Below, piece after piece: positions 27,706-38,340 of a stretch of DNA of 64,000 nucleotides. The translations under genes were made by a program, and so were the position numbers. The number at the start of each line of letters is the position of its first letter. Position 1 is the first letter of the stretch. The notes under the pieces were generated by a model, which worked only from the letters and a program-made list of their open reading frames with translations, had not been told where the DNA came from and did no database searches. This DNA is from Fodinicola acaciae (GTDB lineage Bacteria; Actinomycetota; Actinomycetes; Mycobacteriales; HKI-0501), in the NCBI RefSeq assembly GCF_010993745.1, contig NZ_WOTN01000001.1, positions 2,359,235 to 2,423,234 of the forward strand, read 5' to 3'.

Positions 27706-29191
27706 CGGCCGCGGAGTGCGCGAACGCTGACCGCAGCCGCGCGCCGAACACCACCAGGACGGCGGCCGCGGTCAGCGCTGTCGCTCCTTGGCCGAGATAA
27801 TAGAACTGGTGCGGCACGACGTCGGCGAGCCGTACGACCTGTGCACCGAGACCGGCACCCAGCGCGCTGAAAAGCCACACCAAGCCGATAACGCGTCCCA
27901 CGTACGCTTTCGGCGCCACCTCGGCCGCGGCGCTCATCGCCACCGGTCCGACCACCACCTCGCCGCATGCCTGCAGGAAGAACACGGCGATCAGCCACAG
28001 CGGCGACACCAACACACCGGTGCCGGCCAGCGCGGCGGCCACGCTCATCAACGAGAAACTCAGCCCCGCGAAGAACAGCCCCAACGCGAACTTGCCAGGC
28101 GTGCTCGACCGGGGACCGAGCCGGACCCAGAGGTAGGCGAATACCGGCGCGACCAGCAGCATGAACGCCGGGATCGCCGCCTGGAACCAGCTCGCCGGCA
28201 GCGTCAGACCGAACAGCGAACGGTCGGTGGAGTGCTTCGCGAACAAGGTGAGCAGTGAGCCGGCCTGGCCGACCATCAGCCAGAACAGCGAGACCGACAG
28301 CAGCAGCCAGAAGAACGACCGCAGACGGGTCCGCTGTACGGTCGTCCAGCCGCGCTGCCGCGAGAGCACGGCGAAATAGCTGAACGGCATGATCAGCGTG
28401 ACGATTCCGAAAGCCATCACGACGTGCATCGGCGAGAAGGCGCCGGACGCGACGTCCACGGCGACGAGCGCGGCCAGAACGGCGACAACCGCCGCCGCGA
28501 CCAGGGCCGCTCGCCCGCGTTCGTCCGCGGCGAGTGGCTGTCCGGGTCGCGATCCAGCCAGGCCGAACCGGCGGCGGCCGGCGAGATACTGCAGCAGGCC
28601 GAGCAGCATGCCGACGCCGGCCGCGGCGAACCCGGCGTGCCAGTTGACGCCTTCGCCGAGCAGTCCGGTGATCAGCGGTGCGAGCAGGGCGCTGATCTGG
28701 CCGATGACGTAGAAGATCGAGATCGCGCTCGCGCGCTGCGCGGCCTCGTCGTCGCCATAGAAGCGGCCGAGCAGCGCGACGATGTTCGGCTTGAAAAGGC
28801 CCGTGCCGAGCGCGACGAGGATCAGCCCGGCGTACGAAAAGGTGGGTGCCCCGAAGGAACCCGGCACGGCCAGGCAGAAGTGTCCGGCGGCGATGATCAC
28901 GCCACCGCAGAGGACGGCGCGACGTTCGCCGAGCACGCGGTCGCCGATCCAGCTTCCCGGCAGCGACAGGACGAAGGCCGACCCGATGTAGACGCCGAAC
29001 AGCGCGGCGGCCTGGCCCGCCGGAAGGCCGAGACCGCCGGCGCTGGCCGGTGCGGCGGCGTACAGCACCAGGATCGCCTGCATGCCGTAGAAGCTGAGCC
29101 GCTCCCAGATGTCGACCAGCAGGATCGTGGAGAGCCAGCGCGGATAGCCGAACCGTCCGCGCTGGACGCGGTCACCGTAGGTCGAGGACAT
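27659..29191 (-). CDS. POT/PTR2-family proton-coupled transporter
   Basis: The 510-residue protein has about 14 membrane helices and POT-family signatures: DIWERLSFYGMQAILVLY near residue 28, GSWIGDRVLGERRAVLCGG, LGTGLFKPNIVALLGRFYG and FYVIGQISALLAPLITG. The ExxERFxYY motif reads WERLSFYG. POT proteins normally import di- and tripeptides, and some carry antibiotics or nitrate. It is the last gene of the P450-rfbAB-acc operon and its start overlaps the accC stop by 20 bases. That coupling suggests it moves a pathway compound or helps self-resistance, which would be unusual for this family. Confidence 0.85.
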   Translation of the reverse strand: MSSTYGDRVQRGRFGYPRWLSTILLVDIWERLSFYGMQAILVLYAAAPASAGGLGLPAGQAAALFGVYIGSAFVLSLPGSWIGDRVLGERRAVLCGGVIIAAGHFCLAVPGSFGAPTFSYAGLILVALGTGLFKPNIVALLGRFYGDDEAAQRASAISIFYVIGQISALLAPLITGLLGEGVNWHAGFAAAGVGMLLGLLQYLAGRRRFGLAGSRPGQPLAADERGRAALVAAAVVAVLAALVAVDVASGAFSPMHVVMAFGIVTLIMPFSYFAVLSRQRGWTTVQRTRLRSFFWLLLSVSLFWLMVGQAGSLLTLFAKHSTDRSLFGLTLPASWFQAAIPAFMLLVAPVFAYLWVRLGPRSSTPGKFALGLFFAGLSFSLMSVAAALAGTGVLVSPLWLIAVFFLQACGEVVVGPVAMSAAAEVAPKAYVGRVIGLVWLFSALGAGLGAQVVRLADVVPHQFYYLGQGATALTAAAVLVVFGARLRSAFAHSAAVSSHRPAPVAGPAKR

Positions 29192-30524
29192 CGGACACCA
29201 GCGACGTGTTGTGCTTGGCGTCGCGGAACAGCGAGTTGGCCAGCACCTCGCGGAGGAAGCCGATGGTCGTGCGGATCCCGTGGCCGCCGACCTGGAACTC
29301 GTCGAGTGCGCGCTCCATCCGGCCGATCGCCTGCTCGCGGTCTGGAGCCCAGACGATCACCTTCGCCAGCAGGGAGTCGTAGTCCGCGGTGATCCGCACC
29401 CCCGGCGCGCCGTGCGTGTCGACACGCGTGAACGGTCCGCCAGGCGGGACGAACTGCTGCACCAGACCGGCCGTCGGCAGGAAGTCGCGGTCGGGGTCCT
29501 CGGCGTTGACCCGGCACTCGATGGCCACGCCACGCGGCCGTACGTCCTCCTGTCGGATCGACAGCGGATGGCCGGCGGCCACCCGCAGCTGCTCCGCCAC
29601 GATGTCGATGCCGGTCGCCATCTCGGTGACCGGATGCTCCACCTGGATCCGCGAGTTGACCTCGATGAAGAAGAAGTCGCCGCGGTCGTCGACCAGGAAC
29701 TCGAACGTGCCGGCACCGACGTAGTCACAGGCACGCGCGCCGCGTACGGCCGCCGCGCAGATGCGCTCCGCGAGCCCGGCCGGAAGGCCGGTCGCCGGTG
29801 TCTCCTCGATCAGCTTCTGGCGGCGCCGCTGCACGGAGCAGTCGCGCTCGCCGAGACTCACGACGTTTCCGTGGCGGTCCGCGAGGATCTGCACCTCGAC
29901 GTGGCGCGCGCTCTCCAGGTAACGCTCGACGTACACGCGGCCGTCGCCGAAGGTCGCCTGTGCGGCGGCGCGGGTCGTCGCGTACGCGCGGGCCAGGTCG
30001 CGTCCGGCGCGTACGACGGCCATCCCGCGACCACCGCCGCCGGCGACCGCTTTGATGATCACCGGATAGCCGATCCGCTCGGCGACCTCCTTGGCCTCCA
30101 GGCCGTTGTCGACGGCACGCGGGCTGCCGGGCAACACCGGCAGGCCGGCCTCGGCGGCCACCTCACGAGCCTGCGCCTTGTCCCCCAGCCGGCCCATCAC
30201 CTGAGCCGGCGGACCGATGAACGCCAACCCCTGCGCCTCGCACATCTCGGCGAAGTCGGGATCTTCGGACAGGAAGCCGTAGCCGGGATGGATCGCGTCG
30301 ACACCGGTACGCAGCGCGGCCTCCAGGATCGCCGGCGGATACAGGTAGCTGCGGCGCGATGGCGGCGGCCCGATCTGGACCCGCTCGTCGGCCAGCCGCA
30401 GCGCCGGCGAGTCCCGGTCGGCGGTGGAGTGAACCATGACCGTACGCACGCCGAGCTCGCGGCACGCACGCGCGACGCGCAGCGCGATCTCGCCGCGGTT
30501 GGCGATCAGAACCGAAGAGAACAT
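29172..30524 (-). CDS. accC: Acetyl-CoA carboxylase, biotin carboxylase subunit
   Basis: This enzyme carboxylates biotin on AccB with ATP and bicarbonate. At 450 residues it equals the usual AccC length. Motifs are complete: VLIANRGEIALRVARACRELG at the N-terminus, GYGFLSE, the ATP-grasp glycine loop AVAGGGGRGM near residue 165, ERDCSVQRR-QKLIEE, and the catalytic FIEVNSRIQVEHPVTE near 290. It follows accB by 17 bases and overlaps the POT transporter gene. As part of the polyketide operon it most likely boosts malonyl-CoA for chain extension and is probably not the housekeeping copy. Confidence 0.95.
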   Translation of the reverse strand: MFSSVLIANRGEIALRVARACRELGVRTVMVHSTADRDSPALRLADERVQIGPPPSRRSYLYPPAILEAALRTGVDAIHPGYGFLSEDPDFAEMCEAQGLAFIGPPAQVMGRLGDKAQAREVAAEAGLPVLPGSPRAVDNGLEAKEVAERIGYPVIIKAVAGGGGRGMAVVRAGRDLARAYATTRAAAQATFGDGRVYVERYLESARHVEVQILADRHGNVVSLGERDCSVQRRRQKLIEETPATGLPAGLAERICAAAVRGARACDYVGAGTFEFLVDDRGDFFFIEVNSRIQVEHPVTEMATGIDIVAEQLRVAAGHPLSIRQEDVRPRGVAIECRVNAEDPDRDFLPTAGLVQQFVPPGGPFTRVDTHGAPGVRITADYDSLLAKVIVWAPDREQAIGRMERALDEFQVGGHGIRTTIGFLREVLANSLFRDAKHNTSLVSDVLDLR

Positions 30525-30541
30525 CGTCTGCTCCAGGGATG

Positions 30542-31000
30542 TCAGGCGGCCGGCGCGATCACGAACAACGGCTGGCCGTACTCGACGGACTCGCCGTCCG
30601 GCACCAGGACCCGTACGACCCGTCCGGTGGCCTCGGCCTCGATCGGGTTCATCAGCTTCATCGCCTCCAGGATCGCGACCTGCTGGCCGGCCTCGACCCG
30701 GTCGCCTTCCCGGACGAACGGCTCGGCGCCCGGCTCCGGCGCGCGATAGAACGTGCCGACGGTCGGCGCGCAGATCGACTCGGCTCCATCCGGATCCGCG
30801 TCGTCGGGCTCCACCGGAACGTCGTTAACGACCACCGGCCGGACGCCGTCGGGGATCCCTGGCCGCTCGACCTCCACGGCGAGGTCGCCGGCGCGCAGCC
30901 GGACCGTGTGCACCGGACCGTTGCTTCCGTCGAGCAGCCGCGCGGCCTGCCGGCAGAGCTCACCGAGCAGGTCGCCTGCCTCGGACACCGATGTGGTCAT
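30542..31000 (-). CDS. accB: Biotin carboxyl carrier protein of acetyl-CoA carboxylase
   Basis: The 152-residue protein has a poorly conserved N-terminal half, an acidic/Pro linker, and a C-terminal biotinyl domain (about residues 75-150). The biotinylated lysine is Lys115 in the motif EAMKLMN. Its ATG at 31000 overlaps the accDA stop by four bases, so translation is coupled and subunit amounts should match. Confidence 0.95.
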   Translation of the reverse strand: MTTSVSEAGDLLGELCRQAARLLDGSNGPVHTVRLRAGDLAVEVERPGIPDGVRPVVVNDVPVEPDDADPDGAESICAPTVGTFYRAPEPGAEPFVREGDRVEAGQQVAILEAMKLMNPIEAEATGRVVRVLVPDGESVEYGQPLFVIAPAA

Positions 31001-32682
31001 CGACCGTCTCCTTCCGCCACACGTCCGTAGGACCGAAACCGTCGCCGCCGGCCGGCGACCAGACCGGCCGGGTCGACCCTGGCCAGCTCGCGTACGGCAG
31101 CGGCGACGGCCGTACGCACCAGCGACATCGTCAGGACGGGATCCGTGTGTGCGCCTTCGCCAGGCTCGCCGATGACGCCGTCGACGATCCCGTACGCGAG
31201 CAGCTCGCGTGCGTGCAGCCGCAGCGCGTCGGCGGCCTTCGCGACTGCCTCCTCGCGCGGGATGTCGGGGTCCTTCCAGAGGATCGCCGCGCAGCCCTCC
31301 GGGCTGATCACCGAATAGACCGCGTTGGACAGCGCGAGCACCGTGTTGGCGACACCGAGCGCCAGCGCACCGCCGCTGCCACCTTCACCCGTCACGACGG
31401 CGACGACCGGCACCGGCAGGCCGGACATCAGCCGCAGGTTCTCCGCGATGGCCCACGCCTGGCCGCGTTGCTCCGCCTCGATCCCCGGATCGGCGCCAGG
31501 CGTGTCGATCAGCGTGACCACCGGCAGGCCGAGCTTTGCCGCCAGCCGCATCAGCCGGCCGGCCTTGCGGTAACCCGACGGCGACGGCATCCCGAAGTTG
31601 CGTTGCACGCGCTCACGCGTGTCGCGGCCCTTCTGGTGCCCCACCAGGACGACCGGCCGGCCGTCGAGCAGCCCGACGCCGCCGACGATCGCCGCACAGT
31701 CGCCACTCACGCGGTCGCCGCGGAGCTCCATGAACTCCTCGAGCATGAAGGTCGCGTATTCCTCGGTCGTCGGCCGGTCCGCGTGCCGCGCCAGCCGTAC
31801 GGCCGCGAGCCCGTCACGCTCCGGCAGGTCCTCGGCACGCCGGACGATCCGTACGGAGTGGTCGGCGGCGGCCGGCCGCGGCTTCGGGTCGTGTGCCGAC
31901 AACAACCGCGCGATCGCTCGCCGCAGCGCCGGCCGCGGCACCACGGCGTCGACGAGACCTTGCGCGAGCAGGAACTCGGCGGTCTGGAAGCCCTCCGGCA
32001 GCGTCCGTCCGGTGGTCTGCGCGATCACCCGTGGACCAGCGAAACCGACCCTGGCCGCCGGTTCGGCGAGGATCACGTCCGGCAAGGTCGCGTACGACGC
32101 TGCGACCCCGCCGTACGTCGGGTCCGTGACGATCCCGACGGTCAGGATGCCGGCCTCGTCGAGCATCGCCATCGCCTGGCTGGTCTTGACCATCTGCATC
32201 AGCGCGAGCGCGCCTTCCTGCATGCGCGCGCCGCCGGACGCCGTCGCCAGCAGGAACGGCGTCCGCTCGCGTACGGCGGTCTCGGCGGCGATGGTGATCC
32301 GCTCGCCGACGCCGGCGCCGAGGCTGCCACCGAGAAAACGGAAGTCCATGACGGCGGCCACCACCCGGCGGCCGTCCACGGTCCCGCGTACGCACAGCAC
32401 GGCCTCGCGCAAGCCGGTCTGCCGGCGAGCAGCCGCCAGCCTCTGCGGATACGGAACACTGTCGACAAAATGCAATGCGTCCGCGGAAACTTCGGGGACC
32501 TCGATCGCGGTCCAACCGGGATCCAGCAGCTGCTCGATGCGCTCCGGTGCGGTCAGCCGGCCGTGCCGGCCGCAGCCCGGACAGACCTGCAGCGAACGCG
32601 CGAGCCGCGGTCCATAGACGATGTCGTGGCAGCCGGGACACCGGACCCACTCGGCCGCCGGCGCCGGCACGGTGGCGGTCAT
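30997..32682 (-). CDS. accDA: Fused acetyl-CoA carboxylase carboxyltransferase (beta-alpha, AccDA)
   Basis: This single 561-residue chain joins the two carboxyltransferase subunits that are separate in most bacteria. The beta half begins with a four-Cys zinc ribbon (Cys15, Cys18, Cys34, Cys37) and carries VMDFRFLGGSLGAGVGERI and ATASGGARMQEG. The alpha half (from about residue 290) carries GDRVSGDCAAIVGGVG, LIDTPGADPGIEAEQRG and the GEGGSGGALALG oxyanion region. The ATG at 32682, two bases after the rfbB stop, is used; an in-frame start at 32757 would overlap rfbB by 73 bases. With accB and accC the operon encodes a complete carboxylase that makes malonyl-CoA. Confidence 0.93.
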   Translation of the reverse strand: MTATVPAPAAEWVRCPGCHDIVYGPRLARSLQVCPGCGRHGRLTAPERIEQLLDPGWTAIEVPEVSADALHFVDSVPYPQRLAAARRQTGLREAVLCVRGTVDGRRVVAAVMDFRFLGGSLGAGVGERITIAAETAVRERTPFLLATASGGARMQEGALALMQMVKTSQAMAMLDEAGILTVGIVTDPTYGGVAASYATLPDVILAEPAARVGFAGPRVIAQTTGRTLPEGFQTAEFLLAQGLVDAVVPRPALRRAIARLLSAHDPKPRPAAADHSVRIVRRAEDLPERDGLAAVRLARHADRPTTEEYATFMLEEFMELRGDRVSGDCAAIVGGVGLLDGRPVVLVGHQKGRDTRERVQRNFGMPSPSGYRKAGRLMRLAAKLGLPVVTLIDTPGADPGIEAEQRGQAWAIAENLRLMSGLPVPVVAVVTGEGGSGGALALGVANTVLALSNAVYSVISPEGCAAILWKDPDIPREEAVAKAADALRLHARELLAYGIVDGVIGEPGEGAHTDPVLTMSLVRTAVAAAVRELARVDPAGLVAGRRRRFRSYGRVAEGDGR

Positions 32683-32684
32683 CC

Positions 32685-33673
<989 letters not shown>

Positions 33674-33677
<4 letters not shown>

Positions 33678-34747
33678 CGCTCGATCACCACCTCGGTGTT
33701 GTCGCCGAGTACGAGCCGGCGCGCCGGCGCCGCCGCGACCGCAGGGCTGGACTCGACGCGCGCGTAACGGCCGATGACCGACTGGCGCACCGCGTCGATG
33801 CCCGACACGGTCGATCCCTCCAGCACGATGGAGTCGGCGATGTCGGTGCCGACGATGTCGCACTCCGCGCCGATCGAGGTATAGGCGCCGACCGAGCTGT
33901 CCACGATGGACGCCATGCAGCCGACGATGGCGGGGCCGACGACCCGCGACCGTACGATCCGCGCGCCGGCGTCGATGACCACCGGACCAACGATCTCGCT
34001 CTCGTCGTCGACCTCGCCGGAGTTGGCCGGCTCCGTCAGGTCGAGCAACGCGCGGTTGCAGTCCAGCAGGTCCACGATCCGGCCGGTGTCCTTCCAGTAA
34101 CCGGAGAACACGTGTGCGCGTACGCTGCCGCCGGTCTCCATCAGCCAGCTGATCGCGTCGGTGATCTCCCACTCGTGCCGCCAGCTCGGCTTGATGGCGC
34201 GCACCGCCTGGTGGACTGCCGCCGAGAAGACGTATGCGCCGATGACGGCGAGGTCGCTGCGCGGCTCGGCCGGCTTCTCCACCAGGCGGGTGATCCGGCC
34301 GTCCGCGTCGAGCTCGGCCACGCCGTACTCGCTGGGGTTGGTGACCTTGCCGACCATCACCAGCGCGTCCGGCCGGGTCGTCCAGAACTCGCCGACCAGG
34401 TGCCCGATCCCGCCGCTGATGACGTTGTCGCCGAGATACATGACGAACGGGTCGTCGGCGAGGAAGTCGCGCGCGATCATCACGCAGTGCGCGAGACCGA
34501 GCGGCTCCTCCTGCGGGATGTAGGTGACCCGCAGACCGAAACGCGAGCCGTCACCGACCGCGCGGCGTACGTCGCGGCCGTGCGGTCCGATGATGACGCC
34601 GACCTCGGTGATGCCGGCCCCGGCGATCGCCTCCAGGCCGTGGAAAAGCACCGGCTTGTTGGCGATCGGCACCAGCTGCTTGGAAACCGTGTGCGTGAGC
34701 GGCCGCAGCCGAGTGCCGGACCCACCGGCCAGCACGAGCGCTTTCAT
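33674..34747 (-). CDS. rfbA: Glucose-1-phosphate thymidylyltransferase (long StrD-type)
   Basis: The enzyme makes dTDP-glucose from glucose-1-phosphate and dTTP. It begins with the nucleotidyltransferase motif LAGGSGTRLRPLT, then SKQLVPIANKPV, PQEEPLGLAH, the metal-binding MYLGDN and the EKPAEPRSD loop. At 357 residues it is the long form with an added left-handed beta-helix tail (from about residue 240), as in StrD and other antibiotic-cluster enzymes, and unlike the 290-residue RmlA. It lies 23 bases after the P450 gene and overlaps rfbB. Confidence 0.93.
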
Positions 34748-34770
34748 CCGTCCTGCCTCTCGGATTTTCG

Positions 34771-35967
34771 TTACCAGGTCACGGGAAGTTCGAGGAACGA
34801 CTCAAGAAGGTGACTCTCGTCGCGGCGGATCTGGTCGACCGGGACGGCCAGCCGCAGCTGCGGCAGCTCACGCATCAGCGTGCCGAGCACGATCTCCAGC
34901 TCGAGGCGGCCGAGCGCGGCGCCGGCGCAGAAATGGATGCCGGCGCTGAAGGTCAGGTGCGTGTTGTCCGTACGCGTCACGTCGAACACCTCGGGGCGGT
35001 CGAACACCGACTCGTCCTGGTTGGCCGAGTCGGCGGCCGGAATGATGCTGGTGCCGGCCGGGATGGTGATGCCACCGGCGATTTCCACGTCTTCCTTGAC
35101 AAAGCGCAGCATCGTCACCGACGAGCCGACCAGCTTCCAGCGCAGGATTTCTTCGACCGCGTTCCTCATCAGTGCCGGGTTTTCCCGCACCAGCGCGAAC
35201 TGGTCCGGATGCGCCAGCATCATCGCGATGGCCGCGGCGATCTGCACCGCGGTCGTCTCGTAGCCGACGAGTACGAGCAGCCGGCACCACCAGTGCAGCT
35301 CGTACTCGCTGAGCCGGCCGTCGTCCTCGTCGCGTGCAGCGATCATGCCGCTGATCAGGTCGTCGGCCGGGTTTTTCCGCTTGGCCTCGATGAGATCGCG
35401 CATGTACGCGTCGAGCGCGGCCATGTTTTTCTGTGACGATCCGCTGATCGACTTGAACGAGCCGGTCCACTCGCGGAAGCTCGCCTGGTCCTCGACCGGC
35501 ACGCCGAGCAGCTCACACACCACGCGGATCGGCAGCGGATAAGCCAGAAACTCGTTGATGTCCACCGGCCGGGGCTGCTTTTTCAGCGCTGCCACGAGCT
35601 CGTCGGTGATCTGCTGCACGCGCGGCCGTAACGCCTCCACGCGCGTCGCCGTCAACGCTTTCATGACCAGCCGGCGGATCCGCGTGTGCTCCGGCGGGTC
35701 CGGGTCCATTTTCGGGTCCTGGAACAGCTTGTTGGTCCTGCTGATCCGCGCGGCATCGGGTCGGTTGAGGTTGCGGCTGACCCGTGGATCGGCGAGCAGC
35801 GCGCGTACGTCGGCCCATCTGGTCACCATCAGCGCCTCGTCGCCGCTTGGCAGCACCACCTTGACCAACGGCTCGGACCGCAGGCCGGCCAGCTCCTTCG
35901 GCTGTTCCAGCGGCGCCGGGCGGCGGAACGGATAAGGACATCCCGCGGCGTCCGTCGAGCTCGACAT
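34771..35967 (-). CDS. Cytochrome P450
   Basis: The 398-residue P450 has all core features: the I-helix GYETT at residues 235-239, ExxR at 273-276 (EILR) and the heme loop FSAGIHFCAG with the thiolate Cys347. The substrate is probably the polyketide core or its glycoside, since this is the first gene of the rfbA-rfbB-accDA-accB-accC-POT operon. The ATG at 35967 has GAGGAG upstream; an open frame to 36024 would enter the divergent promoter. No ferredoxin gene is adjacent, so electron transfer must come from elsewhere. Confidence 0.93.
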   Translation of the reverse strand: MSSSTDAAGCPYPFRRPAPLEQPKELAGLRSEPLVKVVLPSGDEALMVTRWADVRALLADPRVSRNLNRPDAARISRTNKLFQDPKMDPDPPEHTRIRRLVMKALTATRVEALRPRVQQITDELVAALKKQPRPVDINEFLAYPLPIRVVCELLGVPVEDQASFREWTGSFKSISGSSQKNMAALDAYMRDLIEAKRKNPADDLISGMIAARDEDDGRLSEYELHWWCRLLVLVGYETTAVQIAAAIAMMLAHPDQFALVRENPALMRNAVEEILRWKLVGSSVTMLRFVKEDVEIAGGITIPAGTSIIPAADSANQDESVFDRPEVFDVTRTDNTHLTFSAGIHFCAGAALGRLELEIVLGTLMRELPQLRLAVPVDQIRRDESHLLESFLELPVTW

Positions 35968-36139
35968 CGCGCTCCTCACGTGGAAACAGGTCACATGGAA
36001 AACAAGTGATGAGCCGATGCTCACCGCGCCGGCTTGAAGGCCACCTGTGGCACACTCAAGGCAGCTGGCATCGACCGGTTCTCAAGCAGTGCTTGCCAGG
36101 ATCGGCCACGGGTGGGGTAACCGTGGACAGGAGCCTGCG
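35968..36139. promoter_or_regulatory. Divergent promoter region (P450 operon and LLM-aminotransferase pair)
   Basis: This 172-base region holds several CTTGA/TCAAG elements: GGCTTGAAGG at 36031-36040, TCAAGGC at 36056-36062 and TCAAGCA at 36082-36088. The last is preceded at exactly 11 bases by TCGACCG (36071-36077), the spacing of SARP heptad repeats. The same core is found in the other two divergent cluster promoters at 44711-44878 and 59906-60052. Confidence 0.45.
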
Positions 36140-37141
36140 ATGCGGCTAGGTGTCAACGTCACACATCTGGATCCCGGCGTCGCGGTCGACGCGGAGCGGC
36201 TCGGATTCCAACTGGCCCTGGTGCCGGAGGGTTTCCGCGCCGACGCGGTCAGCGTCCTCGGCTGGCTTTCCGGCCGTACGCAACGGATCGCGCTCTCGGC
36301 GATCTGCCAGCTGCCGGTGCGTACGCCGGTCGCGACGGCGATGACCGCGGCCACCCTGCACACACTTTCCGGCGGCAGATTCCAGCTGGGGCTGGGAATC
36401 TCGAACTCGCACACCGCCGAGGTCTGGCACGGCGTGCCGTTTCACCGGCCGCTGGCACGTACGCGCGAGTACGTGGACATCGTCCGGATGGCTTTGGCCG
36501 GCGAGGAAATCCGCTATGCCGGTGAGCTTTTCCAGATCCCCCTGCCCGGCCGCACCGGTGCCGGCTTCCGGATGCCGGGCGGCGCCGCGATGCCGATCAA
36601 CCTCGCAGCGGTCGGACCGAGGAACCTCGAGCTGACAGGCCTGATCGCCGACGGCTGGATCGGCGTTTTCTCCTCTCCGGAACGGATCGAAGAGATCCTG
36701 CCGCTGATCTGGAATGGCCGGGACGCGAGCGGTCGGCCGCGCGAGACGTTCGGCATCGTCCTCAGCGCCGGCCTGTCCGTCGACGACGATCCGGAAAAAG
36801 CCGCTGAGGCGTTGAAACCGCATGCGGCCCGTTTCATGTGCATTGGCCACCGCGAGAAAAACTTCTACTATCGGCTGGCCGTCGGCATGGGACTGGGTGC
36901 CGAGGCGACACGCGTCCAGGATTTGTACGCCAGCGGGGATGTGACGGCAGCCACCGCGGCGGTGCCGTTCGATTTCGTCGACGCGACCGGACTTGTCGGT
37001 CCGATCGACCGCATCGCGGCGAAGATGAAGGCCTACGCCACGGCCGGTGTCACCACGCTCGCGCTGACACCTTACGGCTCGGATCGCGTGCGTGCGCTGG
37101 AAATCGCCGCGGCAGCGCACGATCAAAGCGGAGTGGTGTGA
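36140..37141 (+). CDS. LLM-class flavin/F420-dependent oxidoreductase
   Basis: The 333-residue TIM-barrel protein belongs to the luciferase-like superfamily. It shows GVNVTHLDPGVAVDAERLGFQ at the start, LSGRTQRIALSAICQLPVRTP, GGRFQLGLGISN, and the REYVDIVRMALAGEEI segment typical of F420-dependent reductases. Cofactor choice (F420H2 or FMN) cannot be settled by eye. The ATG at 36140 has AGGAG upstream. Its stop shares one base with the aminotransferase start, so the two are coupled; a redox step on the polyketide or on the sugar is likely. Confidence 0.85.
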   Translation: MRLGVNVTHLDPGVAVDAERLGFQLALVPEGFRADAVSVLGWLSGRTQRIALSAICQLPVRTPVATAMTAATLHTLSGGRFQLGLGISNSHTAEVWHGVPFHRPLARTREYVDIVRMALAGEEIRYAGELFQIPLPGRTGAGFRMPGGAAMPINLAAVGPRNLELTGLIADGWIGVFSSPERIEEILPLIWNGRDASGRPRETFGIVLSAGLSVDDDPEKAAEALKPHAARFMCIGHREKNFYYRLAVGMGLGAEATRVQDLYASGDVTAATAAVPFDFVDATGLVGPIDRIAAKMKAYATAGVTTLALTPYGSDRVRALEIAAAAHDQSGVV

Positions 37142-38286
37142 TGCCCGAGGTGCCGTTCAACCGCGCATACCTCGCCGGCAACGAGACCGGCTACGTGGCG
37201 CAGGCGATCGCCAGCGGCGCCACCGGCGGCGACGGGTCGTTCACAAAGAAGGCATCGGCGCTGGTCTCCAGCCTCACCGGCACGACCTCGACCCTGCTGA
37301 CCACATCCTGCACCCATGCGCTGGAACTTTCCGCTCTGCTGCTGGACATCGGCCCCGGCGACGAGATCATCATGCCGTCCTTCACGTTCACCTCGACGGC
37401 CAACGCCTTCGTGTTACGCGGCGCGACCCCGGTTTTCGTGGACATCCGTCCCGACACTCTCAACCTCGATGAGCGCCTGATCGAAAATGCTGTCACGGGC
37501 CGGACGCGCGCGATCGTCGTCGTTCACTATGCCGGTGTGGCCTGCGAGATGGCAGCGATCCTGGCGATCGCCAACCGTCACCGCCTCGTCGTGGTCGAGG
37601 ACAACGCGCATGGCCTCGGCGGCTCGTACGCCGGCCGTCCGCTCGGCTCATTCGGCGTGCTGGCAACGCAAAGCTTTCACGTGACCAAGAACGTCCAATG
37701 TGGAGAAGGCGGCGCGCTCGCGATCGGCGACGAGCGGCTCAGTGAACGTGCCGAGATCGTGCGCGAGAAAGGCACCGACCGCGCGCGGTTCTTCCGCGGC
37801 CAGGTGGACAAGTACTGCTGGCGTGAACTCGGGTCGAGCTACCTGCCGTCGGACGTGCTGGCCGCGTATCTGCTTGGCCAGCTCGAAGCCTTTCCCGACA
37901 TTCAGGGAAAACGCCTGCGGATCTGGTCGACGTACGACGACGCGCTGGCGGACTGGTCCGCCGAACACGGCATTCAGCGGCCAACGGTGCCGGCTGACCG
38001 TACGCATCCGGCACATCTCTACTATCTCCTGTTGCCGACCGCGCCGGCGCGCGACGAGTTCATCCGGCATCTGGCCGAGCGTGGCGTCCGCGCCGCGCAC
38101 CATTACCAGCCCTTGCACTCCGCGCCAGCCGGCCGGCGTTACGCGCGTACGGCCGGATGCCCGGTCACCGAGGACATCGCCGACCGGTTGGTCCGGCTGC
38201 CGCTGTTCGCCGGCATGACCGCTGCCGAGCTCGAACACGTCGTGGTGTCGGCGATCTCGTACGCACCGGCGGTCGTCACGACCTGA
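37141..38286 (+). CDS. dTDP-4-keto-6-deoxyhexose 4-aminotransferase (WecE-like)
   Basis: This PLP-dependent DegT/DnrJ/EryC1 enzyme most closely resembles E. coli WecE/RffA, which converts dTDP-4-keto-6-deoxyglucose to dTDP-4-amino-4,6-dideoxygalactose. Shared blocks include LLLDIGPGDEIIMPSFTF, the STANAFVLRGA segment, VHYAGVACEM, FHVTKN with PLP lysine Lys183 followed by GEGGAL, and FFRGQVDKY-WRELGSSYLPSD. The 381 residues equal the WecE length. Its substrate would come from RfbA and RfbB in the facing operon, so the cluster probably makes a 4-amino-4,6-dideoxyhexose. Codon 92 (37414-37416) is the rare TTA, a possible bldA control point. The start overlaps the LLM stop by one base. Confidence 0.9.
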   Translation: MPEVPFNRAYLAGNETGYVAQAIASGATGGDGSFTKKASALVSSLTGTTSTLLTTSCTHALELSALLLDIGPGDEIIMPSFTFTSTANAFVLRGATPVFVDIRPDTLNLDERLIENAVTGRTRAIVVVHYAGVACEMAAILAIANRHRLVVVEDNAHGLGGSYAGRPLGSFGVLATQSFHVTKNVQCGEGGALAIGDERLSERAEIVREKGTDRARFFRGQVDKYCWRELGSSYLPSDVLAAYLLGQLEAFPDIQGKRLRIWSTYDDALADWSAEHGIQRPTVPADRTHPAHLYYLLLPTAPARDEFIRHLAERGVRAAHHYQPLHSAPAGRRYARTAGCPVTEDIADRLVRLPLFAGMTAAELEHVVVSAISYAPAVVTT

Positions 38287-38295
38287 CAGCCGCAA

Positions 38296-38325
38296 GCCCA
38301 GCCTCGCCGGGAAACGAGGCTGGGC
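38296..38325. terminator. Bidirectional terminator between aminotransferase and epimerase genes
   Basis: GCCCAGCCTCG and CGAGGCTGGGC form a perfect 11-base stem around an 8-base loop. It sits 9 bases after the aminotransferase stop and 15 bases before the epimerase stop, between convergent genes. Confidence 0.85.
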
Positions 38326-38340
38326 CTATGCATCACATGC

